Shown one piece after another: positions 17,092 through 26,178 of a DNA stretch of 64,000 nucleotides. A program made the translations under genes and the position numbers. Position 1 is the stretch's first letter; every line of letters starts with the position of its first letter. Below the pieces are notes generated by a model. That model was not told where the DNA came from, searched no databases, and saw only the letters and a list, made by a program, of their open reading frames with translations. The stretch comes from Methylobacterium gregans (GTDB lineage Bacteria > Pseudomonadota > Alphaproteobacteria > Rhizobiales > Beijerinckiaceae), in the NCBI RefSeq assembly GCF_022179245.1, contig NZ_BPQM01000002.1:1-64000 (forward strand), in the 5' to 3' direction.

Positions 17092-17715
17092 TCAGTACAG
17101 CCTGTTGCGGTAGCCGTCCTCGATCGAGCGGTCGTTCTCGGCGGCGTCCGTCCCGGCGATCTGGTCGGCGAAGATCTGCCCGAGCGTCGGGAAGTCCGGC
17201 CGCGGGCCTGCCCCGCGCGTCCAGAGATCCGAGCGGATCACGGCCTTGCCGCAGTGGAAGAACGCCTCCTCCACGCGCACCCGCAGCGCGGCGCAGGGCA
17301 TCTTCCCCTGCGCCGAGAGGAGGGCGAGCACATCCGGATCGGTGACGATCTCCGCCCGTCCGTTGACCCGCAGGGTCTCCTGAAGGCCGGGCACGAAGAA
17401 CAGCAGGCCGATCGCGGGGTTCTCGGCCACGTTCAGCATCGTGTCGACCCGGCGGTTCCCGGGACGGTCCGGGAGGAGGAGCGTGCGCGCGTCCGGGACG
17501 GCGACGAAGCCCGGCGCATCCCCACGGGGGGTGGCGTCGCAGCGCCCTTGCGCGTCCGCGGAGGCGACGACGCAGAAGGGCGAGAGCGCGATGAAGGCGC
17601 GGGCGTGCCCGTCGATCCGGTCGAGCTGCTTGACCTGCGAGCGCGGGGTGGGCGCGCCGTAATGGGCGCGGATCGCTGCGCGATCCGGTCCGCTTCCCTG
17701 TCCCTCGTCCATCAC
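17092..17715 (-). CDS. pyridoxamine-5'-phosphate-oxidase-like flavin-binding protein
   Basis: A 207-residue split-barrel FMN-binding protein. PNPOx-family blocks are visible: SPFCVVASADAQGRCDATPRGD, TLLLPDRPGNRRVDTMLNV and IGLLFFVPGLQETLRVNG (each shorter than its full domain). This belongs to the MSMEG_1061-like subgroup, whose substrates are unknown; classic PNP oxidase activity is not implied. GTG (17715) and ATG (17712) are adjacent possible starts. An upstream open frame of coding-like composition ends in a TGA overlapping them. Confidence 0.75.
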   Translation of the reverse strand: MMDEGQGSGPDRAAIRAHYGAPTPRSQVKQLDRIDGHARAFIALSPFCVVASADAQGRCDATPRGDAPGFVAVPDARTLLLPDRPGNRRVDTMLNVAENPAIGLLFFVPGLQETLRVNGRAEIVTDPDVLALLSAQGKMPCAALRVRVEEAFFHCGKAVIRSDLWTRGAGPRPDFPTLGQIFADQIAGTDAAENDRSIEDGYRNRLY

Positions 17716-17974
17716 GCCCCTCCCGGATCGACCTCAGAAATCCCGCCGCAGGAAGCCCGCCATACGCGGGCGCGCACCTGCACGGTGTCGGCCTGCGACG
17801 CCGTGCGGACCGGGTTGGCGGGGGTGTCGACGTCGGCCGCGCTCTGGCCGGGGAACCGGCCGAGATCGGACGCGCGCCCGCTCTGCGGCCCGCAGCGGGT
17901 GTAGATCGGGACGCTGTTCGATGAAACCGTGCGGCCGCACCGGATCCGAGCGGCCGGCCGAGGGCGAGGGCACG

Positions 17975-18880
17975 CTACTCCGCCTGCCGGCGCGTCACGA
18001 GGGTGCGGTTCGGCTCGACCTCACCCTTGTCCTGGTAGAGGGGCACGATGACGCGCAGCCAGCCGCGGATCTCGCGGCCGCCGTAGTTGCGCTCGACCAC
18101 ATCGTGCGTGACGTAGGCCTGGAGGTTCACGGGCCCGAAATTGTAGCCGACGAGGCCGCCCACCGCGATCTGGCCTTGCGGCCGGTAGCGCGCCACGCCG
18201 GTCGGCAGATCGGTCGAGCCGAAGGCGACCGCGCCGACCTGCCACCGGCCGAACTTCCGCGTCGCCGTGAGATCGAGGTTGAGGTAGTCCGGATAGAGGG
18301 TGCCGAGGGGCGAGCGGGTGTCGAGGAAGACGCCGTAGAGGAGGTTCGCGGTCAGGTTCCAGTCGTTGCCGGTGTAGCTCGCCGCGAAGCGATGGCTGAG
18401 CGAGGCCGACTGCGTCAGGAAGCGGGTCTCGATCGGCAGGTAGCCGCCGAACAGGTAACTGACGCCGAGATCGCCCCCGAGGTCCCAGGCGAGCTGGGCA
18501 GCGAGCAGCGGCTGGCCGATACCGCTCTGATAGGGCGCGCCCTGCGCGCTCGCGGCCGCGACAGGCTGCGTGAAGAAGAACTGCAGCCGCGCACCCGCGA
18601 CGGTCCAGGGTGTCGCCCAGGCGAAGGTCGGCAGGTTGACGTTGGTCGCGGAATCGCGCGGCCGGGTCCCGCGGACGCCGAAGCTCGACAGGTTGACGAC
18701 GTAGAGGCCCACGGGAAGCTGTGCGCCGACCGGCAGGCCGACCGTCTGGCCCGGCTGGGCCGCCGAGGCGGCGAGCGCGGGGCCGCCCGCCGCGGCGAGC
18801 CAGGCGACGGGCCAAGCGATGGACCAAGCGAGGAGCGCCGCCCGCGCGCCGCCGCGCAGGTTCGAGCCGGATCCGGTCAT
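17975..18880 (-). CDS. outer-membrane protein, phenol-degradation MetA-like family
   Basis: A 301-residue exported protein with a long signal peptide (ALLAWSIAWPVAWLAAAGGP, cleaved near ALAAS). The mature part alternates polar and aromatic residues as in a beta-barrel (LQFFFTQPVAAA, LGVSYLFGGYLP, LNLDLTATRKFGRWQVG, GYNFGPVNLQAYVTHDV). This fits the Phenol_MetA_deg outer-membrane family, thought to form channels for hydrophobic compounds. AAGGGGGA lies about 7 bases before the ATG at 18880. It has no catabolic neighbours, so the substrate is open. Confidence 0.8.
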   Translation of the reverse strand: MTGSGSNLRGGARAALLAWSIAWPVAWLAAAGGPALAASAAQPGQTVGLPVGAQLPVGLYVVNLSSFGVRGTRPRDSATNVNLPTFAWATPWTVAGARLQFFFTQPVAAASAQGAPYQSGIGQPLLAAQLAWDLGGDLGVSYLFGGYLPIETRFLTQSASLSHRFAASYTGNDWNLTANLLYGVFLDTRSPLGTLYPDYLNLDLTATRKFGRWQVGAVAFGSTDLPTGVARYRPQGQIAVGGLVGYNFGPVNLQAYVTHDVVERNYGGREIRGWLRVIVPLYQDKGEVEPNRTLVTRRQAE

Positions 18881-19024
18881 CGTGTCCCCCTTGCCGGGCG
18901 CCGTCCAGCGGGCTCCCGTCAAGGTTGGACGGCCGCCGGGGGACACGGCATCCCCACGTCGCGGCCAAGGCGTGCGCAACGACACGGAACCGTCACGCTC
19001 GCACCGGGAGCGCGCGGGCCCCGC

Positions 19025-19513
19025 TCAGCCCCGGCGGGGCTCGTCCGGCCCGGCATGCCGGCCCGCGATCAGCCAGTAGACGAGGCCGGCACCGGCGCCC
19101 GCGAGGAACAGGATCGCGGTCAGCCGCGCCTCGGCGAGCGGCGCGCTGCCGGGCCGGACGGCGCCCCGGCCGAGCCAGGGCAGGGCAGCGGTGAGCAGCC
19201 CACAGCCGAGCCCGTACCAGGCGAGGCCGCGCAGGCGCAGGATCTCGCCGATCACCGCGACGAGGACCGGCGGCACGACGAGGAGCCAGAACAGGACCCG
19301 GGCGAGGCCCGCCAGCAGCAGCGCCAGCCCTTCCGGGGGCAGGCCGGCGGAGAGGTCCGCGAGCGCCCCTTCGAGGCCGGCCAGCGCGCCCGCGGTGATC
19401 CACGTGCCCGCCACCGGGTCGAGCACCAGCGCGAGGACGAGGATGCCCGCGCCGGCCGGGATCGCGAGGAGCAGGGCGAGGCTTGCCACGAACAGGCGGC
19501 CGAGAACGTTCAT
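19025..19513 (-). CDS. small integral membrane protein, hypothetical
   Basis: This 162-residue protein has four predicted transmembrane helices (LFVASLALLLAIPAGAGILV, ALARVLFWLLVVPPVLVAVI, a central LRGLAWYGLGCGLLTAALPW segment, and a C-terminal LTAILFLAGAGAGLVYWLIA), ending in a short charged tail. I do not recognise the family. It is divergent from cobB with 72 bases between the starts, and codirectional with the outer-membrane gene. Confidence 0.7.
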   Translation of the reverse strand: MNVLGRLFVASLALLLAIPAGAGILVLALVLDPVAGTWITAGALAGLEGALADLSAGLPPEGLALLLAGLARVLFWLLVVPPVLVAVIGEILRLRGLAWYGLGCGLLTAALPWLGRGAVRPGSAPLAEARLTAILFLAGAGAGLVYWLIAGRHAGPDEPRRG

Positions 19514-19585
19514 GCGGGCGAGACTCGATCGGGCCGCGGCGCCGCGGCGCCTTGTGGGTCGGCCGCCATGCTATAGCTGCCGGAC

Positions 19586-20296
19586 ATGATCGGACAGGCG
19601 CGACGGATCTTCATCCTCACCGGAGCCGGGATCTCGGCCGAGAGCGGGCTCGGCACGTTCCGGGACCGCGGCGGCCTGTGGAGCCGCTTCGACCCGATGA
19701 GGCTTGCCACACCCGAGGCCTTCGCGGCCGACCCGGATCTCGTGCTCGACTTCTACAACCATCGCCGCCGCGACGCGCGCGCGGCCGAGCCGAACGCCGC
19801 CCACCGGGCCCTCGCCCGCGGCGCCCAGGCCCTGGCGGCGCGAGGCGGCAGCCTGTTCCTCTGCACACAGAACGTGGACGACCTGCACGAGCGCGCGGGC
19901 TCGGCGGAGGTGGTGCACATGCACGGCGAGTTGATGAAGGCGCGCTGCACCGCCTGCGGGTCGGTCTCGGAGCGGCGCACCGACATCCTGCGCGCCGATG
20001 CCTGCCCGCATTGCGGCGCGGCGGCCCTGCGGCCCGACGTGGTCTGGTTCGGCGAGATGCCGAAGCACCTCGACCGGATCGAGGCGGCGCTGGCGCGGGC
20101 CGACCTGTTCGTGGCCGTCGGAACCTCCGGTGCGGTCTACCCGGCAGCCGGCTATGTCGGCCACGCGCGGGCGCGCGGCATCCCGACCTGCGAGCTGAAC
20201 CTCGACCCCTCCGACAACGCCGACGCCTTCGACGCGGCGCGCTACGGCTTGGCGAGCGAGACCGTTCCGGCCTTCCTGGCGGAACTAGAACTATAG
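19586..20296 (+). CDS. cobB: NAD-dependent protein deacylase, sirtuin CobB (class III)
   Basis: A 236-residue sirtuin. NAD-binding and catalytic motifs are GAGISAESGLGTFRD, TQNVDDLHERAG and the catalytic His in HMHGEL. The structural zinc is held by CTAC and CPHC pairs. Tyr and Arg in FYNHRRR are the class III pair that accepts succinyl and malonyl lysine, so it likely removes both acetyl and succinyl groups from proteins such as acetyl-CoA synthetase. The GTSGAVYPAAG block is intact. It is a single-gene unit, followed by a 200-bp promoter-like gap. Confidence 0.93.
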   Translation: MIGQARRIFILTGAGISAESGLGTFRDRGGLWSRFDPMRLATPEAFAADPDLVLDFYNHRRRDARAAEPNAAHRALARGAQALAARGGSLFLCTQNVDDLHERAGSAEVVHMHGELMKARCTACGSVSERRTDILRADACPHCGAAALRPDVVWFGEMPKHLDRIEAALARADLFVAVGTSGAVYPAAGYVGHARARGIPTCELNLDPSDNADAFDAARYGLASETVPAFLAELEL

Positions 20297-20515
20297 GGGT
20301 AATCGGCAGCTAGATGCTTGATAGAACATGCACCTTGCTTGCTCTACCGCGCCACTGACTTGCGCACGATGCGCTTTTTCAGCCCGAATCATGGGTCGGC
20401 CAACTGTCAAGACATGGACCGGTTTGTGTCGCGGGGGTTACAACCGTCGAGCTTGGGCGAGTCGTCGCGGTCGCGCCCAGGCCTTCGTTGAAGCCACAGG
20501 GGGATGAGAAAACCC

Positions 20516-20737
20516 ATGCAGAACTTCACCGTAACCGCCCGCGAGCGCGATACCGTTCTGGCAGCCCTGCGCTACTACCAGTTCTACCGGATGCAGGGGC
20601 ATCCCTTCGATCCGCGCCAGGACCACCTCATCGACGCCATCGCCAGCCACACGGGCGAGGCTCTCGACCTTGCCGAGGTTGACGACCTCTGCGCCGGTCT
20701 CAACGGCAACGAGCACGCGCTCGCCGTCAACGCCTAG
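20516..20737 (+). CDS. small hypothetical protein, 73 residues
   Basis: A short acidic protein, MQNFTVTARERDTVLAALRY..., rich in aromatic residues near YYQFYRMQGHPFDPR and ending in an acidic helix. I do not recognise the family; it resembles other short conserved alphaproteobacterial proteins of unknown function. The ATG at 20516 is preferred because GGGGGATGAG lies 8 bases upstream; the in-frame ATG at 20504 sits inside that site. High GC at third positions supports coding. The 219-bp region between cobB and this gene is relatively AT-rich and probably a promoter. Confidence 0.7.
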   Translation: MQNFTVTARERDTVLAALRYYQFYRMQGHPFDPRQDHLIDAIASHTGEALDLAEVDDLCAGLNGNEHALAVNA

Positions 20738-20866
20738 ACGCCGCCGGATCCCGCGGCGCAGCCGGTCGGGCGTACATCGAGGCGGGACCACGGCGCGGCC
20801 CGACCCCTGTTCCCGAGGCTTGATCCTGGGGCGAGCGGTCCGCCCGCCCCGCCACGCACCCCCTTC

Positions 20867-21058
20867 TCAGGCCGGTCCCGCCACAGGGACCGCGGCGCGC
20901 GGCGCACCGGCCGGCAGGAACGGCTCGGGCGCCTCCGCGACCATCGGCGCCCCGGTCCGCCGGGGCGCGTCGGTGAGTTCCCCGATCAGCGCCGGCGCCG
21001 CGAGCGCGTAGACCGTCAGCAGGCCGCCGGCGGCGAGGATCTTCAACAGGTCGCGCAT
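20867..21058 (-). CDS. small membrane or exported protein, 63 residues
   Basis: The N-terminus (LLKILAAGGLLTVYALAAPA) is one hydrophobic helix or signal peptide, followed by a Pro/Ala-rich tail. Codon third positions are almost all G/C and an AGGGGA lies about 10 bases before the ATG. The family is not recognised. It is divergent from the DUF1194 gene. Confidence 0.6.
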   Translation of the reverse strand: MRDLLKILAAGGLLTVYALAAPALIGELTDAPRRTGAPMVAEAPEPFLPAGAPRAAVPVAGPA

Positions 21059-21261
21059 CGTTCTCGTCCCCTCGTCTCGTCCCGGTGCCCGGGCTCGTCG
21101 TTGGGACGGGGTTTAGGCGCCCTCCTTTTCCGCAGGATTGCGTCGCGGCCACGCTCTGTTTCGTGCAGCGCCCGATCGGCCCGTCCATGATAGGCGTGGC
21201 GGCGGGGCCGAAACCGGCCGTACGCGACGGCGCGGGAAGGGTGGGCCCGAGGATGACCCGG

Positions 21262-22050
21262 ATGGTGAAGCGCCCCACGGTGAGGCGCCTGGGCGTGGGC
21301 GTCCTCGCGCTGCTGGCGTCCCTGGCGCCGGCCCGGGCCGCGGAAGAGACCGTCGCCACGGCGCTCGTCGTCTCGGTGGACGTCTCGCAATCGGTCGATG
21401 CGGAACGGTTCCGGTTGCAGATGGAGGGCATCGCCGGGGCGCTTGAAGATCCAGCCGTGGTCTCGGCCATCACGGGCAATCCCGGCGGCATCCTGTTCGC
21501 CCTGGTGACCTGGGCGGACCGGGCACAGCTCGCGCTCGGCTGGCGCAGGATCGCCTCGCGGGCCGAGGCCGCGGCGACCGCCGCGCAGGTGCGCGCCGTG
21601 CCGCGGCAGGCGGGCGAGTTCACCTGCGTCGGGCAGATGATGCGCAGCGTGACGGCGCAGGTGCTCCCGGCCCTGCCGCTGCCCGCCGACCGGGTGGTGG
21701 TCGACGTCTCGGGCGACGGCATCGACAACTGCACCGAGCCGGACGCCCTCGACGCCGCGCGCGACGCGCTGCTGTCCGCCGGCGCCACGATCAACGGCCT
21801 GCCGATCCTGGTGCCGGGAGAGAACGACGTGGTGGGCGCGGGCGCCTTCCGGGCACCGGGCTACGGCCTGCGCCCCGCGGGTCCCGGACAGGGCCAGGAG
21901 ACCACCCTGGACGGCTGGTACCGGGCCCACGTCGTCGGCGGCCCGGGCAGCTTCCTGCTGGCGGCGCGGGGCTACGGCGACTTCGCGCGGGCGCTGCGCC
22001 AGAAGTTCGTGCTGGAGATCAGCTGGCTGGAGCCCGCGCGCCGCCCCTGA
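21262..22050 (+). CDS. DUF1194 (VWA-like) exported protein
   Basis: About 262 residues. After a basic N-terminus and signal peptide (LGVGVLALLASLAPARA), the mature protein starts near EETVATALVVSVDVSQSVD, the DUF1194 domain. This resembles a von Willebrand A fold with a MIDAS-like DVSQS motif and VVVDVSGDGIDNC downstream. Function is unknown; periplasmic or secreted protein-protein contact is a reasonable guess. Several starts are possible; 21262 has GAGGA at proper spacing, while ATGs at 21187 or 21253 are less well placed. It converges with the next minus-strand gene. Confidence 0.8.
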   Translation: MVKRPTVRRLGVGVLALLASLAPARAAEETVATALVVSVDVSQSVDAERFRLQMEGIAGALEDPAVVSAITGNPGGILFALVTWADRAQLALGWRRIASRAEAAATAAQVRAVPRQAGEFTCVGQMMRSVTAQVLPALPLPADRVVVDVSGDGIDNCTEPDALDAARDALLSAGATINGLPILVPGENDVVGAGAFRAPGYGLRPAGPGQGQETTLDGWYRAHVVGGPGSFLLAARGYGDFARALRQKFVLEISWLEPARRP

Positions 22051-22071
22051 GCGGGCGCACCGCAGGCGCCG

Positions 22072-22449
22072 TCAGGGCGCCGCCTTCAGCTGCTGCTCGG
22101 CCCGCGCGACCGCCGCCTCGCAGCCCTTGGCATCGCCCTTCGAATCGGCGGTGCGGGCCTCGTCGAGGGCGACCTTGGCCTGCTGGGCGGCGTCCGCGCC
22201 CTTACCGGCCTGGGCCGCCTTGTCGGCCGGCGCCGAGCGCGGGTCGCTGGCGCCGGCCGTGCCGGTGACGCCCTCGCCCTCGCGCCGCGCCGCCGTCTCC
22301 TTGCCGCTGGTGGAGGCCGAGATCGCCTCGGTCGCCTCGCCCTTCACCTGCTTCGACAGGGCGTCGATCCGCTGCGAGCAGGGCGAGGCGAGCGCCGGGG
22401 CGCAGAGGGTGCAGGCCAGGGCCGCCGCGAGCCACGCGTTACGCTTCAT
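22072..22449 (-). CDS. exported hypothetical protein
   Basis: A 125-residue protein with a clear Sec signal (NAWLAAALACTLCAPALAS). The mature part is Ala/Lys/Glu-rich and helical, with two Cys pairs (SPCSQRIDALSK near the start and KGCEAAVARAEQQL near the end) that could form a disulfide. AGAGGA precedes the ATG at 22449. The family is not recognised; it resembles small periplasmic helical proteins. It follows iorB on the same strand but beyond a strong terminator, so it has its own promoter. Confidence 0.65.
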   Translation of the reverse strand: MKRNAWLAAALACTLCAPALASPCSQRIDALSKQVKGEATEAISASTSGKETAARREGEGVTGTAGASDPRSAPADKAAQAGKGADAAQQAKVALDEARTADSKGDAKGCEAAVARAEQQLKAAP

Positions 22450-22482
22450 CCCGAACAATCCTCTTGGAGACGAAAAACAAAG

Positions 22483-22512
22483 GGGCCGCGGGATCGAAGG
22501 ATCCCGCGGCCC
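22483..22512 (-). terminator. intrinsic terminator of the iorAB operon
   Basis: A perfect 13-bp stem (GGGCCGCGGGATC) with a 4-base loop is followed, on the minus strand, by TTTGTTTTT. It lies 33 bases after the iorB stop, the classic intrinsic terminator layout. Confidence 0.9.
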
Positions 22513-22545
22513 ATCAACGTTCCGGACTGCCTTGCAGGTCCCCGA

Positions 22546-24894
22546 TCAGGCGCTGGTGGCCTGGGCGCGGATCGGCAGCTGGCGCACGCGCCGGCCGGTC
22601 GCCGCGAAGACCGCGTTGGCGATGGCCGGCGCGATCGGGGGCACCCCCGGCTCGCCGACGCCGCCGAGCGGGCCGTCGTAGCCGGCGGACGGGATGAGGT
22701 GCACGCGGACCTCCTTCGGGGCGGCGTCGATCCGGACGATCTCGTAGCCGTCGAAGTTGTTCTGCTGCGCGCGACCGTCCTTGAAGGTGATCTCGGAGGT
22801 GAGCGCGAGGCCCATCCCCATGATCACCGCGCCCTCCATCTGCGAGCGGATGCGCTCCGGGTTCACCTGGGGCCCGCAATCGACCGCGATGTCGATGGCG
22901 TTGACCTTCACCTCGCCCTTGGCATCGACCTCCACCTCGGCCGCCGCCGCCGTGTAGGTGACGAAGCTGTAGTGGCCCGCGATGCCGAGACCGCGGCCCT
23001 TGTCCAGCTTGCGGCCCCACTTGGCCCCGTCCGCCACCGCCTCGATCACCCGGCGCAGGCGCCCGGTCTCGATCGGATAGCGGCGCGGATCCTCGCCGTA
23101 GTTCCAGACGTCGCCGATCTCGACCGGGTCGATCTTCCGGGCCGGTCCGATCAGCTCGAGCAGGTACTCCTTCGGGTCGCGGCCCGCCTTGTGGGCGAGC
23201 TCGGCCACGAAGGACTGGATCGCGAAGGCGTGCGGGATGTTCGAGACCGAGCGGAACCAGCCGATGCGGACATGGGCGGGCGCCGCCGGGTTCTCCAGGC
23301 GGATGTTCTTGATGTTGAGCGGGTTGTTGACGAGCCCCATGCCGAGCTCGAAGGGCAGCTCGTGCTTCGGGTCGGGGGCGAAGATCGAGCCGATGGTCGG
23401 CGCGACGGAGCGGTGGAGCCACGCCACCGGCATGCCCTTCTCGTCGAGCCCCGCCTCGATCCGCTCCACGGAGATCGTGTGGTAGTAGCCGTGGTGCAGG
23501 TCGTCCTCGCGCGTCCAGGTCAGCTTGACCGGGGCTCCGTCGACGGCCTGGGAGCAGAGCGCCGCCTCGACCACGTAGTCGGGCTTCGACTTGCGGCCGA
23601 AGCCGCCGCCGAGCAGCGTCACGTTCACCTTGACCTTGTCGGCGGGCAGGTTGAGCCGCTTCATCAGACGGTCATGGGCCGCCTGCGGCCCCTGCGTGCA
23701 GGCCCAGGCCTCGCACTGCCCGTCCTTCACCCGCGCGACCGCGGCCGGGGGCTCCATCGGCGCCTGGGCGAGGTGGGGCACGAAGTACTCGGCCTCGTGC
23801 CGCGACTTGGCCTTGGCCATCGCCCCGTCCACGTCGCCCTGGTTGCGCACCACCTTGCCGGGCTGGCGGGCGGCGGCCTCCAGCTCCTTGCGGAAGGCAT
23901 CGGTGTCGTAGGTGGCGTTCGGGCCGTCGTCCCAGGTGATCTTGAGCGCCTCGCGGCCCTTCATGGCCGCCCAGGTGTTCTTCGCGATCACCGCGACGCC
24001 GCCGAGCGGCATGAACTCGGAGGGGATCTCGCCGCCCTCGATCCGCACGGTCTTGACGACGCCCGCGACCTTCAGGGTCTCCGCATCGTCCACGCTCTTC
24101 ACCTTGCCGCCGTAGACCGGCGGGCGGGCGATCACCGCGTAGAGCATCCCGTCGAGCTTGATGTCGGCCCCGTAGACCGCCTTGCCGGTGGTGATGTCGT
24201 GGTTGTCGATCAGCCCGATCTTGCCGGTGCCGATGTAGCGGAAGGCCTTCGGGTCCTTCAGCTTGACGCTCTCGCGGGCCGGGACCGGCAGGCCGGCCGC
24301 GGCCTCCGCCACCTCGCCGTAGCCGAGCTTGCGGCCCGACTTGGCGTGGACGAGCTGGTGGTTCTCGGCCCTGACCTCGCCCTCCGGCACGCCCCACTGC
24401 TTGGCGGCGGCCTGGACCAGCATCAGACGCGCGGCGGCGCCCGCGTGGCGGAAATGCGGGAAGAAGTGGCGCAGCGAGCGCGAGCCGTCGGTGTCCTGGT
24501 TGCCGAAGCGCTCCTCGTCGCCGTAGGCCTGAGTGACCCGCACCTTCGACCAGTCGGCCTCGAGCTCGTCGGCCACCACGAGGGCGACCGAGGTGCGCAC
24601 GCCCTGTCCCATGTCGGAGCGGTGGTTCGTCACCGTGACGGTGCCGTCACGCGCGATCGCCACGAAGATCTTGGGGTCGTCGCGCCAGCCGTGCGGCATG
24701 GCGTCGGCGCCGAACTTCTTCGGCTCGGCCTTGTCCTCGGCCCGGGCCTCGTCGCGCAGCGTGAGGGCGAGCACGAGGGCACCGAGGCCGCCGAGCACGG
24801 CGCGGCGGCTGGCATTGGCGAGGATCGGGGCGGCGGGCGTCTCGCCGGCGCCCTTGGTGGCACTCTCGGCCATCGTCTTGAGATCGTGGATCAC
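22546..24894 (-). CDS. iorB: molybdopterin-binding large subunit, isoquinoline 1-oxidoreductase/aldehyde dehydrogenase type
   Basis: This 782-residue xanthine-dehydrogenase-family protein has a twin-arginine signal ([18 protein letters not shown]), so it is exported folded to the periplasm with its cofactor. Moco-binding blocks include [22 protein letters not shown] and the catalytic-Glu segment [15 protein letters not shown]. It hydroxylates N-heterocycles or oxidises aldehydes with a [2Fe-2S] partner; the exact substrate is unknown. Its GTG start at 24894 overlaps the iorA stop (GTGA), with GGGAGAG upstream. No FAD subunit, XdhC chaperone or cytochrome gene is adjacent, which is typical of IorAB-type enzymes. 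Confidence 0.88.
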   Translation of the reverse strand: MIHDLKTMAESATKGAGETPAAPILANASRRAVLGGLGALVLALTLRDEARAEDKAEPKKFGADAMPHGWRDDPKIFVAIARDGTVTVTNHRSDMGQGVRTSVALVVADELEADWSKVRVTQAYGDEERFGNQDTDGSRSLRHFFPHFRHAGAAARLMLVQAAAKQWGVPEGEVRAENHQLVHAKSGRKLGYGEVAEAAAGLPVPARESVKLKDPKAFRYIGTGKIGLIDNHDITTGKAVYGADIKLDGMLYAVIARPPVYGGKVKSVDDAETLKVAGVVKTVRIEGGEIPSEFMPLGGVAVIAKNTWAAMKGREALKITWDDGPNATYDTDAFRKELEAAARQPGKVVRNQGDVDGAMAKAKSRHEAEYFVPHLAQAPMEPPAAVARVKDGQCEAWACTQGPQAAHDRLMKRLNLPADKVKVNVTLLGGGFGRKSKPDYVVEAALCSQAVDGAPVKLTWTREDDLHHGYYHTISVERIEAGLDEKGMPVAWLHRSVAPTIGSIFAPDPKHELPFELGMGLVNNPLNIKNIRLENPAAPAHVRIGWFRSVSNIPHAFAIQSFVAELAHKAGRDPKEYLLELIGPARKIDPVEIGDVWNYGEDPRRYPIETGRLRRVIEAVADGAKWGRKLDKGRGLGIAGHYSFVTYTAAAAEVEVDAKGEVKVNAIDIAVDCGPQVNPERIRSQMEGAVIMGMGLALTSEITFKDGRAQQNNFDGYEIVRIDAAPKEVRVHLIPSAGYDGPLGGVGEPGVPPIAPAIANAVFAATGRRVRQLPIRAQATSA

Positions 24895-25367
24895 AGGCGC
24901 TCTCCCTTGTTGGCGGGCGCCTGACCGGCGGCCTGATGGATCGCCGCACGGATGCGCGGGTAGGTGCCGCAGCGGCAGATGTTGCCGCTCATCGCCTCGT
25001 CGATCTGCTGATCCGAGGGCTTCGGCGTGTCCTTGAGGAGGGCGGCGGCCTGCATGATCTGGCCGCACTGGCAGTAGCCGCACTGGGCGACGTTGAGGTC
25101 GCGCCACGCGGCCTGGACCGGGTGGTTGCCGTCGGGCGAGAGCCCCTCGATCGTGACGACCTCCTGGCCCTCCGCCGCCGAGACCGGCGTGACGCAGGAG
25201 CGGGCGGCGGTGCCGCCGAGATGGATCGTGCAGGCGCCGCAGAGAGCCGCGCCGCAGCCGAACTTGCTGCCGACGAGGCCGAGCTCGTCGCGGAGATACC
25301 AGAGGAGCGGCATGTCGGGATCGCCGTCGAAGCTTCGCGGCGCCCCGTTCACGGTGAGTTTGATCAT
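24891..25367 (-). CDS. iorA: [2Fe-2S] small subunit, isoquinoline 1-oxidoreductase type
   Basis: A 158-residue ferredoxin-like subunit with two [2Fe-2S] clusters. The plant-type cluster uses the Cys in [14 protein letters not shown] and RSC; the second uses CGYCQCGQ and NICRCGTY. It relays electrons from the molybdenum centre of IorB. It has no signal peptide of its own and is expected to be carried out with IorB through Tat (hitch-hiking). The ATG at 25367 is chosen for its AAGGA site and the typical MIKLTVNG start. Confidence 0.9.
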   Translation of the reverse strand: MIKLTVNGAPRSFDGDPDMPLLWYLRDELGLVGSKFGCGAALCGACTIHLGGTAARSCVTPVSAAEGQEVVTIEGLSPDGNHPVQAAWRDLNVAQCGYCQCGQIMQAAALLKDTPKPSDQQIDEAMSGNICRCGTYPRIRAAIHQAAGQAPANKGERL

Positions 25368-25887
25368 CGCTTCGTCCTTCTCGCCCGCCATGCACGGGCC
25401 CGCTGACGGCTCCGCCGCGAGGGCGGCGCTCACTCGATCCAACCGGCGCGATGCGAACGGGGTCCTGCCCCGCCGCGCGGATCCGCGCCGAAGCCGAGTC
25501 CGCGGCACGGGCGCCGCCTCGGCCACGAGCCCCCGCCGCGCCCTCAAGTCAGAATAAGAAGAGTTTTAGGGCAGCCCCTCACCGCGGTGCAACGCAGGCG
25601 GGTAGCCCTTTGCGGCGTCAGCCCGGCGTGTGGGACATGGTATGTGCCGTTGCGCACACGCCATGCCGAGCCCGGAAGCGTGCACGCGACCGCGCATCGG
25701 AGGCAACCCGCACCGGGGCGACCGCGTTTATCCGGAAACGCAAGCTCGGCCATTGGAGACCGGCGCGGCATCAACAGGAATCCCGCCCCGTCCCTCGGCT
25801 CGGCAAGCAATCGATCATCCTCTCCCACGCATCCTGCGGCGCCGCGGGACGGCGAACCCTGCATCGCGAACGGAAAGCTCCCTAACC
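25368..25887. other. 520-bp divergent regulatory region
   Basis: This lies between iorA (-) and the Cys-rich protein (+). No ORF with convincing codon usage was found. An 8-bp inverted repeat, GGCGTGTG at 25625-25632 and CACACGCC at 25655-25662, is spaced by 22 bases and could bind a dimeric regulator, or fold. The stretch 25545-25570 (agaataagaagagttt type) is the most AT-rich part and a candidate promoter. Confidence 0.4.
25625..25662. promoter_or_regulatory. 8-bp inverted repeat, possible operator
   Basis: GGCGTGTG and its exact complement CACACGCC are separated by 22 bases in the iorA/Cys-rich divergent region. Position and symmetry suggest a regulator site. No regulator gene is adjacent, so this is weak. 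Confidence 0.3.
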
Positions 25888-26130
25888 ATGAAGGCATTCG
25901 GCGCCCTCACCCTGCTCTCCCTCCTGGCCGCCGGCCCGGCGCTCGCCGAGCCGAGCGAGGCGCAGCGCGCCGCCTGCACGCCCGATGTGATGCGCCTGTG
26001 CGCCTCCGCCATCCCGAATGTCGGCGCGATCAGGACCTGCCTGCGCGCCCAGCGGGCCAGCCTCAGCGAGGCGTGCCGCGTGGCGGTGGATGCGGGCGAG
26101 GGCCCGCGAGCCCGGGCGGCGCGGTCCTGA
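25888..26130 (+). CDS. secreted Cys-rich-repeat protein
   Basis: An 80-residue protein with a Sec signal (AFGALTLLSLLAAGPALA) and a short mature domain with four Cys: ACTPDVMRLC, RTC and EAC. This spacing matches the small cysteine-rich repeat family common in Hyphomicrobiales, related to the eukaryotic Cys-rich FGFR/GLG1 repeat. Two disulfides are likely in the periplasm; function is unknown. It converges with kup and a hairpin lies between them. Confidence 0.75.
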   Translation: MKAFGALTLLSLLAAGPALAEPSEAQRAACTPDVMRLCASAIPNVGAIRTCLRAQRASLSEACRVAVDAGEGPRARAARS

Positions 26131-26141
26131 GCTCGTAACCC

Positions 26142-26166
26142 GCCCTCCCCCGCGGAGGGGGAGGGC
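26142..26166. terminator. 10-bp hairpin between convergent genes
   Basis: GCCCTCCCCC and GGGGGAGGGC form a perfect 10-bp stem with a GCGGA loop, 12 bases after the Cys-rich gene and 13 bases before the kup stop. It differs by about one base from the core of the terminal repeat of the elements at 34, 50.7 and 54 kb, so it may be a solo copy used as a bidirectional terminator. Confidence 0.6.
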
Positions 26167-26178
26167 CAAGCGCGCGGC

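Noticed and set aside
20335..20360. tRNA-like words (gctctaccgcgcc) downstream of cobB
   Set aside because: Only a D-arm-like fragment; no acceptor stem, anticodon arm or T-arm can be completed on either strand.
22699..24924. 741-codon plus-strand frame opposite iorB
   Set aside because: Shadow of the molybdenum-enzyme gene; no recognisable motif.
25544..25897. 117-codon minus-strand frame in the iorA/Cys-rich gap
   Set aside because: Poor third-position bias, no ribosome site and no domain; it overlaps the likely promoters.
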